Assembly (NCBI RefSeq): GCF_000210295.1
Contig: NC_026737.1
Span: 186,001-250,000, forward strand
DNA from: Trypanosoma brucei gambiense DAL972
Lineage: Eukaryota; Euglenozoa; Kinetoplastea; Trypanosomatida; Trypanosomatidae
Direction of reading: 5' to 3'
DNA length: 64,000 bases
The notes under the pieces are model-generated. The model saw nothing but the letters and a program-made list of their open reading frames with translations. It was not told the DNA's origin and ran no database searches. Below are positions 38,053 to 47,532 of this stretch, piece after piece; the stretch's first letter is position 1, and each line of letters starts with the position of its first letter. A program made the position numbers and the translations under genes.

Positions 38053-40278
38053 TTACTCCAACGTCCATCCCTTCCTGGAAACAACCATTTCTTCTTTCAA
38101 AAAACTCTCCTGTAGCGATGATGACGTCTTCGCCACCTTGTCAAATAGGCCCTTTTCATCGTCGTCGTATTGGGACACGACGTCAACAGTTTTTACCTCG
38201 ACCGGAAATGCCGGGAGAGGTCGCAACATGTGATGATCCTTCCCCAAACTTTTCAGCAACCCCTCCGTGCCTGAATATCGTCTTAAGAAAGATGACTTCT
38301 TACGCAGGGCATTGTCGTACGGTACATCGATCCGGGCGTTGTGCGGCTGCGTTAACTTCAACGGGAGCCACTGCGCTGGGTTGCCACTGTTCTCACCCTT
38401 CCACTCAGCCAGTGGAGGAAGGCTCTTTTTCATCCTCGAAGAGCCAACAGCGAGAAGATAAGGAATGTCAGGAAGAGTGTTCCTTGCTTCATGCCGTCTT
38501 AACAGCACCGTTGCCAAGGCCGAAACAAACTCTGAAAATGAGATACCTTGGGCGCTCTCTAATGTTTCTGCGCCTTTCAATGGGATTCTTTCCTCCGACC
38601 CCTCTAATTTCGATTTTGCGAATAAAAAACAATGGTCCTTTCTACCGGAGGTAATAATACACAATTCAGCACAAGCATCATCAAACCTTTCTACAGGCAG
38701 CAAATCGTTCGCCGCGTGATGTGAAAATGCCGTCCTCAACACCTCCATTTGGGGAGGCAAAATTACTTGCTCAAAGGGAGACTCCAGGAGAGGGACACTT
38801 TTAGTTTCGAATGTTGTGCTACCCTTTACGTCGCGTATGGATATTGTTACATCTTTGTTTGGTCTCAGCAGAAGCTTCCCCTCATCCCCATACGTGACAA
38901 ATTCTACCTTTGTTCCGTCAATGGAAATATTCCACATGCTTTTTGGAATAACAACCTCTACGATGTTGGGAGCACGCTGAAATGCATTGGCGCGTTGCTC
39001 ATCAACGTACACCGTACAGCGCTGAACGCCGTAAATTGGTAGGCTGTACTCCGCTGGAGTGGGACGAATGAGCTCCTCTTCAAAAAGCTTAGCAGCCATA
39101 CCGGTGGTAGATGTGGGTGCTTTTGCAGCGCTTTCCTGCTTGTCCATTAAAGGAATATCGTCAAACCCATCCTCCGGAAATTTTAGTATGCGAGGAGGGT
39201 ATCCCTTCCCCGGATCGGGTGTGTCACATGGCCAGTCATCCACCGTTAAGTTCCATCCTGAAATAAGAAAAGACGACAACTTGTTCAGAGGTACCTCTGC
39301 AGGAAACACCAGATTAGCCGAAGGAGTAATGGAGGCGAATTTGTTGTCTTTAATGGGATCTGATACCATCGGAACACCGAGGAACTTGCAATAGTAATCC
39401 TCAAACGCGGCCCACACTTTGGCCGTAAAGGGGCGGTGGTGTTTGTGCTGCGACTCGTTAGAAAAAGCAACTATCGCCAACATTAAAAGGGCCTCTGCGA
39501 ACGAGTGCAACTCCAGAGCTGCTCGAGTTTCTTTATCGACATCTGGATGAACATACTTCATTAACTTGTGTATACCAGTGAATCCATCATACGTGAACAC
39601 AGAAAGCGCCGCATTCCTTTGAGAAGGAGAGAAATGTGGAAAGATATCGTCAACCATCCCCTCAAAAGATGGACGATATATCCTGCCGCACTCGGCGTAG
39701 CGATCAAACAGAGGAAAAACTATCGAATCAGCTGAAGCTGCCAGTATATGCGTAATCAAGCGGTTGGCGTATGGTGTCCAGCTATTCTTCCTAGAGTCCA
39801 ACGATACAACCATTCTTTTCAATACGATGGACCTGCTGATGAATGGCTTGAAGAAGCGGCGCATGGTGTATGTTACGCTCGAGTGGATTTTTCCCTGTTC
39901 CTCTGCACACAAAGTTACGGCTTCGGAAATTGGATGATCGTCCTCTAACATTTCAGAGAAGCGCTGTGCCTGGTAACATCGTATACATACCACATTCATA
40001 ATGGTAATAAACCCGTCGATATCCATGGTAAGATCAAGGGCGTTTTTCGTTTCACCACCTTTTCCACCCTCGTTGCAACTCCGTTGCAAGCCATGATGCT
40101 GCCACAGTGCCCCAAGCAATACCTGGTAGATACCAGTCACAGGGCCGACGACGCCAGCAGAGCGTAGAAGCGTCATGAATCCGACATACGTCAAGCGCTG
40201 CCTCCGCAAAGACTCGCCGTGACTAAGAGCAATGTCAAACAAGAGCCCCCAGTTAGTTTCCTCACTCCTACATGTCAT
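38053..40278 (-). CDS. Large hypothetical protein, helical ends around a beta-rich centre
   Basis: 741 residues from the ATG at 40278 (the frame is open to 40293 only with a TTG). No signal peptide or membrane span. The N-terminal ~290 residues are helical (for example AALELHSFAEALLMLAIVAF). A central segment at about 425-510 has alternating strands (VQRCTVYVDEQ, IVEVVIPKSMWNISIDGTKV, GKLLLRPNKDVTISIRDV) reminiscent of an Ig-like/TIG beta-sandwich. A second helical block follows, and the last ~120 residues look disordered. The plan resembles conserved ciliary/flagellar proteins of trypanosomatids, but there is no motif to prove it. No function assigned. Confidence 0.75.
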   Translation of the reverse strand: MTCRSEETNWGLLFDIALSHGESLRRQRLTYVGFMTLLRSAGVVGPVTGIYQVLLGALWQHHGLQRSCNEGGKGGETKNALDLTMDIDGFITIMNVVCIRCYQAQRFSEMLEDDHPISEAVTLCAEEQGKIHSSVTYTMRRFFKPFISRSIVLKRMVVSLDSRKNSWTPYANRLITHILAASADSIVFPLFDRYAECGRIYRPSFEGMVDDIFPHFSPSQRNAALSVFTYDGFTGIHKLMKYVHPDVDKETRAALELHSFAEALLMLAIVAFSNESQHKHHRPFTAKVWAAFEDYYCKFLGVPMVSDPIKDNKFASITPSANLVFPAEVPLNKLSSFLISGWNLTVDDWPCDTPDPGKGYPPRILKFPEDGFDDIPLMDKQESAAKAPTSTTGMAAKLFEEELIRPTPAEYSLPIYGVQRCTVYVDEQRANAFQRAPNIVEVVIPKSMWNISIDGTKVEFVTYGDEGKLLLRPNKDVTISIRDVKGSTTFETKSVPLLESPFEQVILPPQMEVLRTAFSHHAANDLLPVERFDDACAELCIITSGRKDHCFLFAKSKLEGSEERIPLKGAETLESAQGISFSEFVSALATVLLRRHEARNTLPDIPYLLAVGSSRMKKSLPPLAEWKGENSGNPAQWLPLKLTQPHNARIDVPYDNALRKKSSFLRRYSGTEGLLKSLGKDHHMLRPLPAFPVEVKTVDVVSQYDDDEKGLFDKVAKTSSSLQESFLKEEMVVSRKGWTLE

Positions 40279-42445
40279 CGCAACGAGAGGCAAGCACCTT
40301 ATACAAATTATTCGGGCTTGAAGAGCAGTGTTTTAAAAAAGTCAAAAGAAGAAGGGACATGTAACGAAGCAGCAAATATAATAATCAGTGGAGAAGAAAG
40401 CCGGGAATAGACATAGCAGGAGTTAATGAGACGCTGCCGGAACACAGCCAATAAATGTTGGCCAGTGTAGCTCCTCTAGTGACACGCAACCTTAATCTCT
40501 TTCCAGATATGAAACTCCCATTCCAACGCACTTTAGCTCATAGCGCACCACCACCACCACCACTAGCTCACGCCACAGCGCGGGTACGACGGTACTGCTG
40601 GGATTGCGTTTGAACTTTTGCCCTCTGTAGTGGCGTTGAGACCGAAGTTACTAGTGTGTCAGGTAAACTCAACGGCAAACAGAGATATGATAACGACTAC
40701 GCGCCAACTCCTGCGTCCACAAGTACTTCCCCACATTCCAAGCTCACAACTGAAACTTAAATGATAGCCAAAGAGTCTAATCCAACACCTCTACACGTTG
40801 AGTCAGCTGCTGCCCATCCGGGTCACTCGTCAACGGAAAACACAAGTGCACACCACTGAGAGCTGCTGGGAAGTCAAAACTGTAAGTAGACTGCATACCT
40901 CAATCCTCAGTCCTTTGTGTGTGTTCAACCTCCAGACACGTAGCATATACACAACTTTGCGCGCACAGATTGTTCCGGCCCCACCCATACACCACCAAAA
41001 ACGTCAAGAATGTTCCCTCCCCCGCTCTGCCGTCTGTCACACCTAATCTTCATCTCTCAACACCACAGCCACCTCTCCGCACACTGCTGCAGCAGTTGAT
41101 GGCTGTGGTCAATCAGACCAACCTCCAACCGACACTGTTAACACCGCACCACTCTCGAATTAGTGAAAAGATGACATGCGTCGTCCAGTCGGTCGAACAA
41201 CAAATATTGCAGGTCTACACCATCACGCAGGCAAACCAGCAGAATCCCACAACTTACCCAACAATAAGTGAAGCAATGCTCATCAGCGGTGTCAGGACTT
41301 TCTCTCCCGTAGCAAAAAGTCAACTATGATGTGTCACGGAGCCCCCTAGTACTCTTCCTAAACCCCACAGCAACCGTGCGCAGAGCGGGCCCAACACAAT
41401 TTGAAGCTCTCTAGGCGCTTCAACAAACTGTGAAGTGCCTTCGTTTCTTCCTTCGCATGCATTTGCAAACAGAGCACAGCACCCGACTCGTTGCTGTCAA
41501 CCTCAAACTGATATCTCGGCAGTTCTCCCCTTATGAAAGTACCGGCCTTCCGATGGGAAAAGGTGTATCAGCGAGAGGACATTGCGAAATATATCCGAAC
41601 GACACAGCCTGAAACCAGTGCAAAACGTCGTACCGCTCCTCTCCATCCGTCTACCGCAAATAACTGGCGAGCAGATGTTTTGCGTGACCTGCAGGTTGCA
41701 TCGAAATGTTGAGAGAATGAACAACATGTAACCAAGGTAATACCAGCCCCCGGTCACACCTGTGAAACGATATCCATGTACGTACTGTTCAAAAGCAGAC
41801 TTACCAAGCCATATAGCAGGGGTGAGGATCCGTTGCAAAGCGAAGGGGACAGACGACGTATAAAGGGTAAAAGCGAAAGGCACAACAAGGGATATTTCAC
41901 CGCAGTAGCACCATAGCTACGCCTAAGCCCAGTACGAGCCCATATAGCAACAGAGCCGTTGACCATCGCGCAAAAAACGAGTTTAATCGCGCATGAGTTG
42001 AGAGTCTACGTCCAGCAACTGACCGAAGGGTGCGACGTGGGGTTGAAACAAAAACCAAGTGGTGGTCACCTACGACAATACAGCGCCTTAATGTGCGGTA
42101 AAGATCGTCCAATTAGAGCCTAGGTAATCCCCGAACCCACACACGTGGTGTACATGAAGCTATGTAATACAAACATCGAACGCCTATGAACATATCAACC
42201 ATTTAAATGTACCATCTCGACCGAATGTCGCGAATTTGTGCGCGCAAGACCGACCAAACAACACAAAACTGAGCTAGTGATAGAACCAAGGCCACTGAAC
42301 TGGGTACGGTTAAGGGGCGTTTTGTGATACTCTACACCGTCCCGACACCTCAAGTGCGTGAATTAAGCAATAAAAAATGCTGCGAGGTTAACCACCGAAA
42401 CAGCAACCCTGCGGATCGGTACCCGCACCGGACGTCGATACTCTA
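40279..42445. other. 2.2-kb spacer, probably the 3' UTR of the repeat membrane protein
   Basis: No minus-strand frame with an ATG start is convincing; the best short ones (41503-41883 and 41897-42112, the latter ending in a hydrophobic stretch) begin only at GTG or TTG. The region has balanced base composition with few homopolymers, unlike the 6994-10643 spacer. It would be mainly the 3' UTR of the surface-type protein encoded upstream. Confidence 0.5.
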
Positions 42446-44848
42446 TCACGACCATTTTTTAAGGAAAGGGTTGACGAGCACGTCCGGGTCGTCTGAAGAA
42501 TCCCTCTTCCCCTCGACGACAGGAGGTATATCGCCACCCCAAACGTGTCTCGTGGGCTGCGGAGAACCAGCTTGGTGATGCTGCGTGAAGTTCAGTGGCG
42601 CTGCGGGATACCCCGCGCTTGCTGCCGTTGGTGGTTTTGGATGTGCTAACGAAGTCTTACTGGGCCCCATGCTTAGCTGTTTCACGGCAGAAGTTGGAAC
42701 GGGCGCAAGATTCACCACAGGGGGCAGTGGGGCCGACACGCCTGCTGCAGCACCCGGAAATAGTTCCGCGGGACCACTCTGTGGTCCACCTTTAATAGGG
42801 TGGACTTCAGTCGCCTGATCTCCATGATGCTGCAGGTTCGTTGAAACCCTTCCAGCACATTGGAATTGCACTTCATTCGCTGATACCCTTTCCGTTTTAA
42901 AGTGTCTCCTTTGCTTCCAGCATTGTTGCAAAAATCCAGACGCGCTGACAGCAACAATACTAATAACTGTGAAAAAAAGTGTGCTCACATTTATCGAAGA
43001 CGTTTCGCCTCCGTAAGTTCCCACATCACCACCAGCGAACGGGTTAGCATCGAGAGTTTGAGACTGCCCTGGAGCAGGTGTATTGCCGTGACTATCACCT
43101 ACAGTGGTATTATCACTGGCGGTACAGCGGCAACCACCAACCGAAAAATCAGACTTATCTCGACCCCCTTGAACTGCTTCGTCGGTTAATCCAACAGTGT
43201 CCACGATTTTCGCCACAACCTGCCTAAGCTTCATAACACCTTCACGGCACTCGGGCACCAATTGATTCTGAACAACGCAGCGCCCCCTCATATTATACAC
43301 ATCGTCACCAATCAGGCTGGCGAGTGCGCTCGCGTCGTCAGCCAACTGCTTCAAAAGCACAACAAAATCCGTTCCATCCTCTCTGGTCTCTTCCAAAGAG
43401 TCCTTGCCATCCCTCTCATAACGTTTCTGCAACTCAGTTTCCTTATCATCAGGTTGCTGTGCCTCAGTTTCATTATCATCAGGTTGCTGTGGCTCAGCTT
43501 CATTATCATCAGGTTGCTGTGCCTCAGTTTCCTTGTCATCAGGTTGCTGTGGTTCACTTTCATTATCATCAGGTTGCTGTGCCTCAGTTTCATTATCATC
43601 AGGTTGCTGTGGTTCACTTTCATTATCATCAGGTTGCTGTGGTTCACTTTCATTATCATCAGGTTGCTGTGCCTCAGTTTCATTATCATCAGGTTGCTGT
43701 GGTTCACTTTCATTATCATCAGGTTGCTGTGCCTCAGTTTCCTTATCATCAAGTTGCTGTGGTTTAGTTTCCTTATCATCAGGTTGCTGTGGTTCACTTT
43801 CATTATCATCAGGTTGCTGTGCCTCAGTTTCATTATCATCAGGTTGCTGTGCCTCAGTTTCCTTGTCATCAGGTTGCTGTGCCTCAGTTTCATTATCATC
43901 AGGTTGCTGTGGTTCACTTTCATTATCATCATGGTTGCTGTGCCTCAGTTNNNNNNNNNNNNNNNNNNNNNNNNNNNNNNNNNNNNNNNNNNNNNNNNNN
44001 NNNNNNNNNNNNNNNNNNNNNNNNNNNNNNNNNNNNNNNNNNNNNNNNNNATCATCAGGTTGCTGTGCTTCAGTTTCCTTATCATCAAGTTGCTGTGGTT
44101 TAGTTTCCTTACCATCAGGTTGCTGTGGTTCACTTTCATTATCATCAGGTTGCTGTGCCTCAGTTTCATTATCATCAGGTTGCTGTGCCTCAGTTTCCTT
44201 GTCATCAGGTTGCTGTGCCTCACTTTCATTATCATCAGGTTGCTGTGCCTCAGTTTCATTATCATCAGGTTGCTGTGCCTCAGTTTCATTATCATCAGGT
44301 TGCTGTGTCTCAGTTTCCTTATCATCAGGTTGCTGTGGTTCACTTTCCTTATCATCAGGTTGCTGTGGTTCACTTTCATTATCATCAGGTTGCTGTGCCT
44401 CACTTTCCTTATCATCAGGTTGCTGTGCCTCAGTTTCCTTATCATCAAGTTGCTGTGCCTCAGTTTCCTTATCATCAGGTTGCTGTGCCTCAGTTTCCTT
44501 ATCATCTGGCGGCTTTACACGAGCTGATCCATTGGTGGTGTGTGCTGCATCCCTCTCCTCTTCGTTGTGGTTTTTGGCTCTCATCACTTGGCTGCCGCGG
44601 CCCACGTTGTTCTCGTCCGCCTCCTGACGTCCTTGGGCGCCAGTCTTGAGCTGAGTATCGGTTCTGTGGAGGCCGCCATCGCCTTCGACAGGAAACCGAG
44701 GTGCTCTGTTGCTTCTGCGCACTGCTTTCAATGTCCGTGCCTCGCCCACTTTACCTGTGTTAGCGTGTGCTATACAAGTAGAACACCAGCCTGCAACGCA
44801 TGACACAACGGTTAACAGAAGTATCTTTGCGGTGCGGAGATGACGCAT
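42446..44848 (-). CDS. Repeat-rich type I membrane protein with Pro-rich tail and NPF motifs
   Basis: Nominally 800 codons, but a 100-N gap lies inside. Order: signal peptide (RHLRTAKILLLTVVSCVAGWC); charged spacer to ~110; a long array of 10-residue repeats D-D-[N/K]-E-[T/S]-E-[A/P]-Q-Q-P; a short folded domain with four cysteines (residues ~510-600, RGRCVVQNQLVPEC and GGCRC); one membrane segment (VSTLFFTVISIVAVSASGFL); and a ~165-residue cytoplasmic Pro/Ala/Gly-rich tail ending VNPFLKKWS. An NPF motif also lies just outside the membrane (DANPFAGG). The layout resembles stage-specific trypanosome surface proteins with acidic repeats and signalling/endocytic tails. Function unknown. The apparent reading frame across the gap is not reliable. 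Confidence 0.8.
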   Translation of the reverse strand: MRHLRTAKILLLTVVSCVAGWCSTCIAHANTGKVGEARTLKAVRRSNRAPRFPVEGDGGLHRTDTQLKTGAQGRQEADENNVGRGSQVMRAKNHNEEERDAAHTTNGSARVKPPDDKETEAQQPDDKETEAQQLDDKETEAQQPDDKESEAQQPDDNESEPQQPDDKESEPQQPDDKETETQQPDDNETEAQQPDDNETEAQQPDDNESEAQQPDDKETEAQQPDDNETEAQQPDDNESEPQQPDGKETKPQQLDDKETEAQQPDDXXXXXXXXXXXXXXXXXXXXXXXXXXXXXXXXXXLRHSNHDDNESEPQQPDDNETEAQQPDDKETEAQQPDDNETEAQQPDDNESEPQQPDDKETKPQQLDDKETEAQQPDDNESEPQQPDDNETEAQQPDDNESEPQQPDDNESEPQQPDDNETEAQQPDDNESEPQQPDDKETEAQQPDDNEAEPQQPDDNETEAQQPDDKETELQKRYERDGKDSLEETREDGTDFVVLLKQLADDASALASLIGDDVYNMRGRCVVQNQLVPECREGVMKLRQVVAKIVDTVGLTDEAVQGGRDKSDFSVGGCRCTASDNTTVGDSHGNTPAPGQSQTLDANPFAGGDVGTYGGETSSINVSTLFFTVISIVAVSASGFLQQCWKQRRHFKTERVSANEVQFQCAGRVSTNLQHHGDQATEVHPIKGGPQSGPAELFPGAAAGVSAPLPPVVNLAPVPTSAVKQLSMGPSKTSLAHPKPPTAASAGYPAAPLNFTQHHQAGSPQPTRHVWGGDIPPVVEGKRDSSDDPDVLVNPFLKKWS
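43432..44508 (-). repeat. Tandem 30-bp repeat array encoding 10-residue acidic/Gln repeats
   Basis: About 31 readable units flank the gap (roughly 16 on the left, 15 on the right). Units are near-identical; variable positions give N/K, T/S and A/P in the decapeptide. The array is in phase with codons, so copy-number change preserves the frame. Confidence 0.95.
43951..44050. other. Assembly gap (100 Ns) inside the repeat array
   Basis: Exactly 100 Ns, the usual placeholder for a gap of unknown size, placed where a 30-bp repeat would collapse in assembly. The true array length is unknown. Confidence 0.97.
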
Positions 44849-45118
44849 CGTTAGGCCACCTTGGGAGTAGCTGATATTGAAGAAAGCACACCCCTTCAGA
44901 TGATGAACTAAACAACAGGCTCAACTGTATGAGGTAGGTATTGAAATCCTGGGAAAATGTTGGGCGGGACCCCAACCACCTTACAAAGTGAAGGAGGTAG
45001 GAAAAGAAAATAACATGATGACTCGGCAAACCACAAAATCTCTAACGCAGCAGTTAAATCAAGCAATAAAAAAGTGTTTCAACCATTGGTACCAAAAACC
45101 GGGTCCCTTACACAAATA

Positions 45119-46138
45119 TTAATCCCTACGTAGAGAAAATTCCATGGTGTCACCGGGAACAGTATCTATCCTAACCGGCTCCACACCCATGGTATCTATA
45201 CTGGTACCAATCCGCATCATTGTTCCACCGATGCGTTGCGGCTTCACGGGCGGGAGGTTTCTCAAAGATGGAGGTACCACTGGTGGCGCGTCGTATCCCA
45301 CTTCTTCGAGTGACAAGCAAGGCCCCCTGGACCCAGCGCCACCAAGGAGGTCTCGCACGTCGCCTCTGGGATGAGGTACTACTATTTCAATAATATCAAG
45401 AGGCTTCATCTCCTTCTTCACTTCCTTTGCCATAACTTCATGCTTTATTTTCCACACACCTGACCCCTCCAGTGCCGCCTCGTCACGAATTTCCTCCGTG
45501 GTTTTTAGAGGTGCTGGGATCGACCGAAGAATGTCGTCAGCAGCGGCTTTGGCTATATTAAGATCCTTCGCCTCGCTTTTAAGAAGAATAACCACGTGCT
45601 TCATGTTCCTTTCGGATGCAATATAGAGAGGACTTTTCCCATCTATGTCACAAACCTCAGTCTTCGCGTCCGCCCGAAGCAGGCGGTACACGACCTCGTG
45701 AAATCCCGCTTTAGCTGCAACGAACAGTGGAGTTTCTTTCCTACTGTTACGGGCATTAATATCACCTCCTTTTGCTAATATGATCTCAATGAGAGCAGAG
45801 TCACCGATGCGGGAAGCCAAATGCAGGACAGTCTCTCCGCCGCCGCCATTTACCACATTAGGATTCGCACCCCTTTCCAGCAGCAGCTGCGCAACATCCC
45901 TCTTTCCGTTAAAGCACGCTATGTACAGCGGGGTTTCAAGATCTGAACCCTTTAAATCTGTTTGCGCCCCCAGCTGCAGAATCTCCTTGACGGTGCTAAC
46001 ACCTACCCCCTTCTTCATGCATGCGTAGTAGAGTGGCGTGTATCCGTCGGAGTTCGTAGTATTTACGTTGCCACACGACAAGGTGCGACGCAGTGTACCA
46101 TGGTCCTGGCGGTCAATTGCATCAAAGGCGCCTTCCAT
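45119..46138 (-). CDS. Ankyrin-repeat protein
   Basis: 339 residues. Five ankyrin repeats fill residues ~1-185, with the classic D-G-x-T-P-L-x-x-A pattern: DGYTPLYYACMKKG, LETPLYIACFNGKRDVAQLLLERGA, GETVLHLASRIGDSALIEIIL, KETPLFVAAKAGFHEVVYRLL and GKSPLYIASERNMKHVVILL. The C-terminal ~150 residues are not repeats: a charged helical stretch, then a Pro/Arg/Met-rich region (PPVVPPSLRNLPPVKP) probably disordered. No membrane span or catalytic domain. Ankyrin repeats bind protein partners; none can be named from the sequence. Confidence 0.92.
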   Translation of the reverse strand: MEGAFDAIDRQDHGTLRRTLSCGNVNTTNSDGYTPLYYACMKKGVGVSTVKEILQLGAQTDLKGSDLETPLYIACFNGKRDVAQLLLERGANPNVVNGGGGETVLHLASRIGDSALIEIILAKGGDINARNSRKETPLFVAAKAGFHEVVYRLLRADAKTEVCDIDGKSPLYIASERNMKHVVILLKSEAKDLNIAKAAADDILRSIPAPLKTTEEIRDEAALEGSGVWKIKHEVMAKEVKKEMKPLDIIEIVVPHPRGDVRDLLGGAGSRGPCLSLEEVGYDAPPVVPPSLRNLPPVKPQRIGGTMMRIGTSIDTMGVEPVRIDTVPGDTMEFSLRRD

Positions 46139-46344
46139 CTATAAGTTTAGTCGCGTTTTTACCTAACAACAGACGGGAAAGGTATAGACATGCGTGTCAG
46201 TGCGCTTGTCACACTGTACGAATAAACGGAGCCAGAAACTCTCGGGCAGCTGGCAGCTAACAGGTGGCGCAAAAACATATTTATTCGCAACTCAATTAAC
46301 AGCACATTCAACACGAAAGGCCCTCATACCCAAGAGTAAAATTG

Positions 46345-47352
46345 CTACACTTCGTCCTCAACGACACAGTGCTCCAGTGAGTAGGGTTGTACATTGCAGT
46401 TTCCACCGCACGTGTATACCAACACGCTCCCAAAATGAAGAGAATGATCCTTCTCCTCTTTTCCCTTAGTCAAAAAATAAATGATTGGGGACGTGAGCTG
46501 TAGTTCGTACCGTCTTTCATTCGAGCAACGGGGGCATCTCGGGATAACTATCGGAGCTGGGGAAGAGCGCAGCGGCTTTTGGCCGGGCCCCCATCGGACA
46601 CACTGAGAAGGAACCCTACCTATTCGGTCCACATACTTCCTCAGAAGTTTTTCCGCCAAAGGTTCATCTTCATCCTCGACCACGGTTGTTTCCACAGCAT
46701 CTTCGCCGTACGTCTGTTGCGCCTTGAGCAACTGATCTGGGACAGTGCCGCAGCATAGCTTCGGTTTGGGTGGTTCTTCAAATATATTGAGCACGAAACA
46801 CGGATAGCAAAAACCCTCAACAGGAACTTTTGTCCCGTGGGGCACAAGAACCGAAGAGACATCAGTGGATTGAGTTGGCGAGCCCACCTTACATTCATCC
46901 GCCATCGTCGTACAGGTTAGGTTTGTAATGCATACTTCATTGGGACCCTCGTCCACGTATTTAGGATCATCATCACCCCAGTCACCATCTTCTACAAATG
47001 TAATGCCCTCATCTTCCCCACCGCCAACAACAGGGGCAGGTGAAGACTGGACATAAGATGGGTTGAAGTTCTGTGAACGGACTGCAAAGCAGAAACTACC
47101 TTTTCCTTCGCTGCAGGAAGAGCAAATAAGCACGTACACTATACGGTCGTACACATCCAGGGGTGCATATATTTGTGTCAGCAGTGATACCCACCGGGAA
47201 CTCCTACATTTAGGACAGTTGAAAATGCTATAGGTTGGTGCCTCTCGAAACAAAACAGCTGAACCACCAATCCTTGACGTGAACGGTGAGGAAAGTTCAC
47301 TTCCATCCGCCTCTGTTGGTGTACCAAGCCAGACAACTTCCTTCTTTGCCAT
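46345..47352 (-). CDS. PDCD2-like protein (PDCD2/TSR4 family)
   Basis: 335 residues from the ATG at 47352; the frame is open to 47436 with only a TTG, and the family alignment starts at this Met (MAKKEVVWLGTPTE). N-terminal motifs: VWLGTP, SRIGGSAVLF, CPKCRSSRWVSLLTQIYAPLD (~53-73), RIVYVLICSSCSEGKGSF. The C-terminal PDCD2_C domain includes PRCPRCSNERRYELQLTSP and LVYTCGGNC near the end, with paired cysteines suited to zinc. Family knowledge: PDCD2, PDCD2L and yeast Tsr4 are dedicated chaperones of ribosomal protein uS5 (Rps2) and aid 40S biogenesis. An acidic linker (~120-160) separates the two halves. Confidence 0.9.
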   Translation of the reverse strand: MAKKEVVWLGTPTEADGSELSSPFTSRIGGSAVLFREAPTYSIFNCPKCRSSRWVSLLTQIYAPLDVYDRIVYVLICSSCSEGKGSFCFAVRSQNFNPSYVQSSPAPVVGGGEDEGITFVEDGDWGDDDPKYVDEGPNEVCITNLTCTTMADECKVGSPTQSTDVSSVLVPHGTKVPVEGFCYPCFVLNIFEEPPKPKLCCGTVPDQLLKAQQTYGEDAVETTVVEDEDEPLAEKLLRKYVDRIGRVPSQCVRWGPGQKPLRSSPAPIVIPRCPRCSNERRYELQLTSPIIYFLTKGKEEKDHSLHFGSVLVYTCGGNCNVQPYSLEHCVVEDEV

Positions 47353-47532
47353 CCTAACTTTCGTTGCGCGTACGTACAATCGTTCCAACAAGTGTAAAAC
47401 AAAAACAACCCGCGTGGACTCAAGCAGAGAAAACAAAAGTTTAGTTGAGCTGGCAAATTAAAAATGGTTTTGTTCACTAAAAGAATAACCGCGTGATATA
47501 GCTTTAACAACATAAGCACTAATATTTCCTCC

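Noticed and set aside
41503..41883. 126-codon minus-strand frame in the 40.3-42.4 kb spacer
   Set aside because: Begins with GTG, no domain, no clear acceptor.
41897..42112. 71-codon minus-strand frame ending in a good hydrophobic segment (tail-anchor look)
   Set aside because: It starts at TTG with a TAA immediately upstream and has no internal ATG near the start, so no normal translation start exists.
43262..44527. Plus-strand frames of 421, 364 and 174 codons over the repeat array, and two minus-strand frames of ~190 codons
   Set aside because: They are out-of-frame translations of the 30-bp repeat that encodes the acidic decapeptide of the membrane protein; strand or frame is wrong and they include the N gap.
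46345..47436. 28-residue N-terminal extension of the PDCD2-like protein
   Set aside because: It would start at TTG; the family alignment begins at the Met encoded at 47352.
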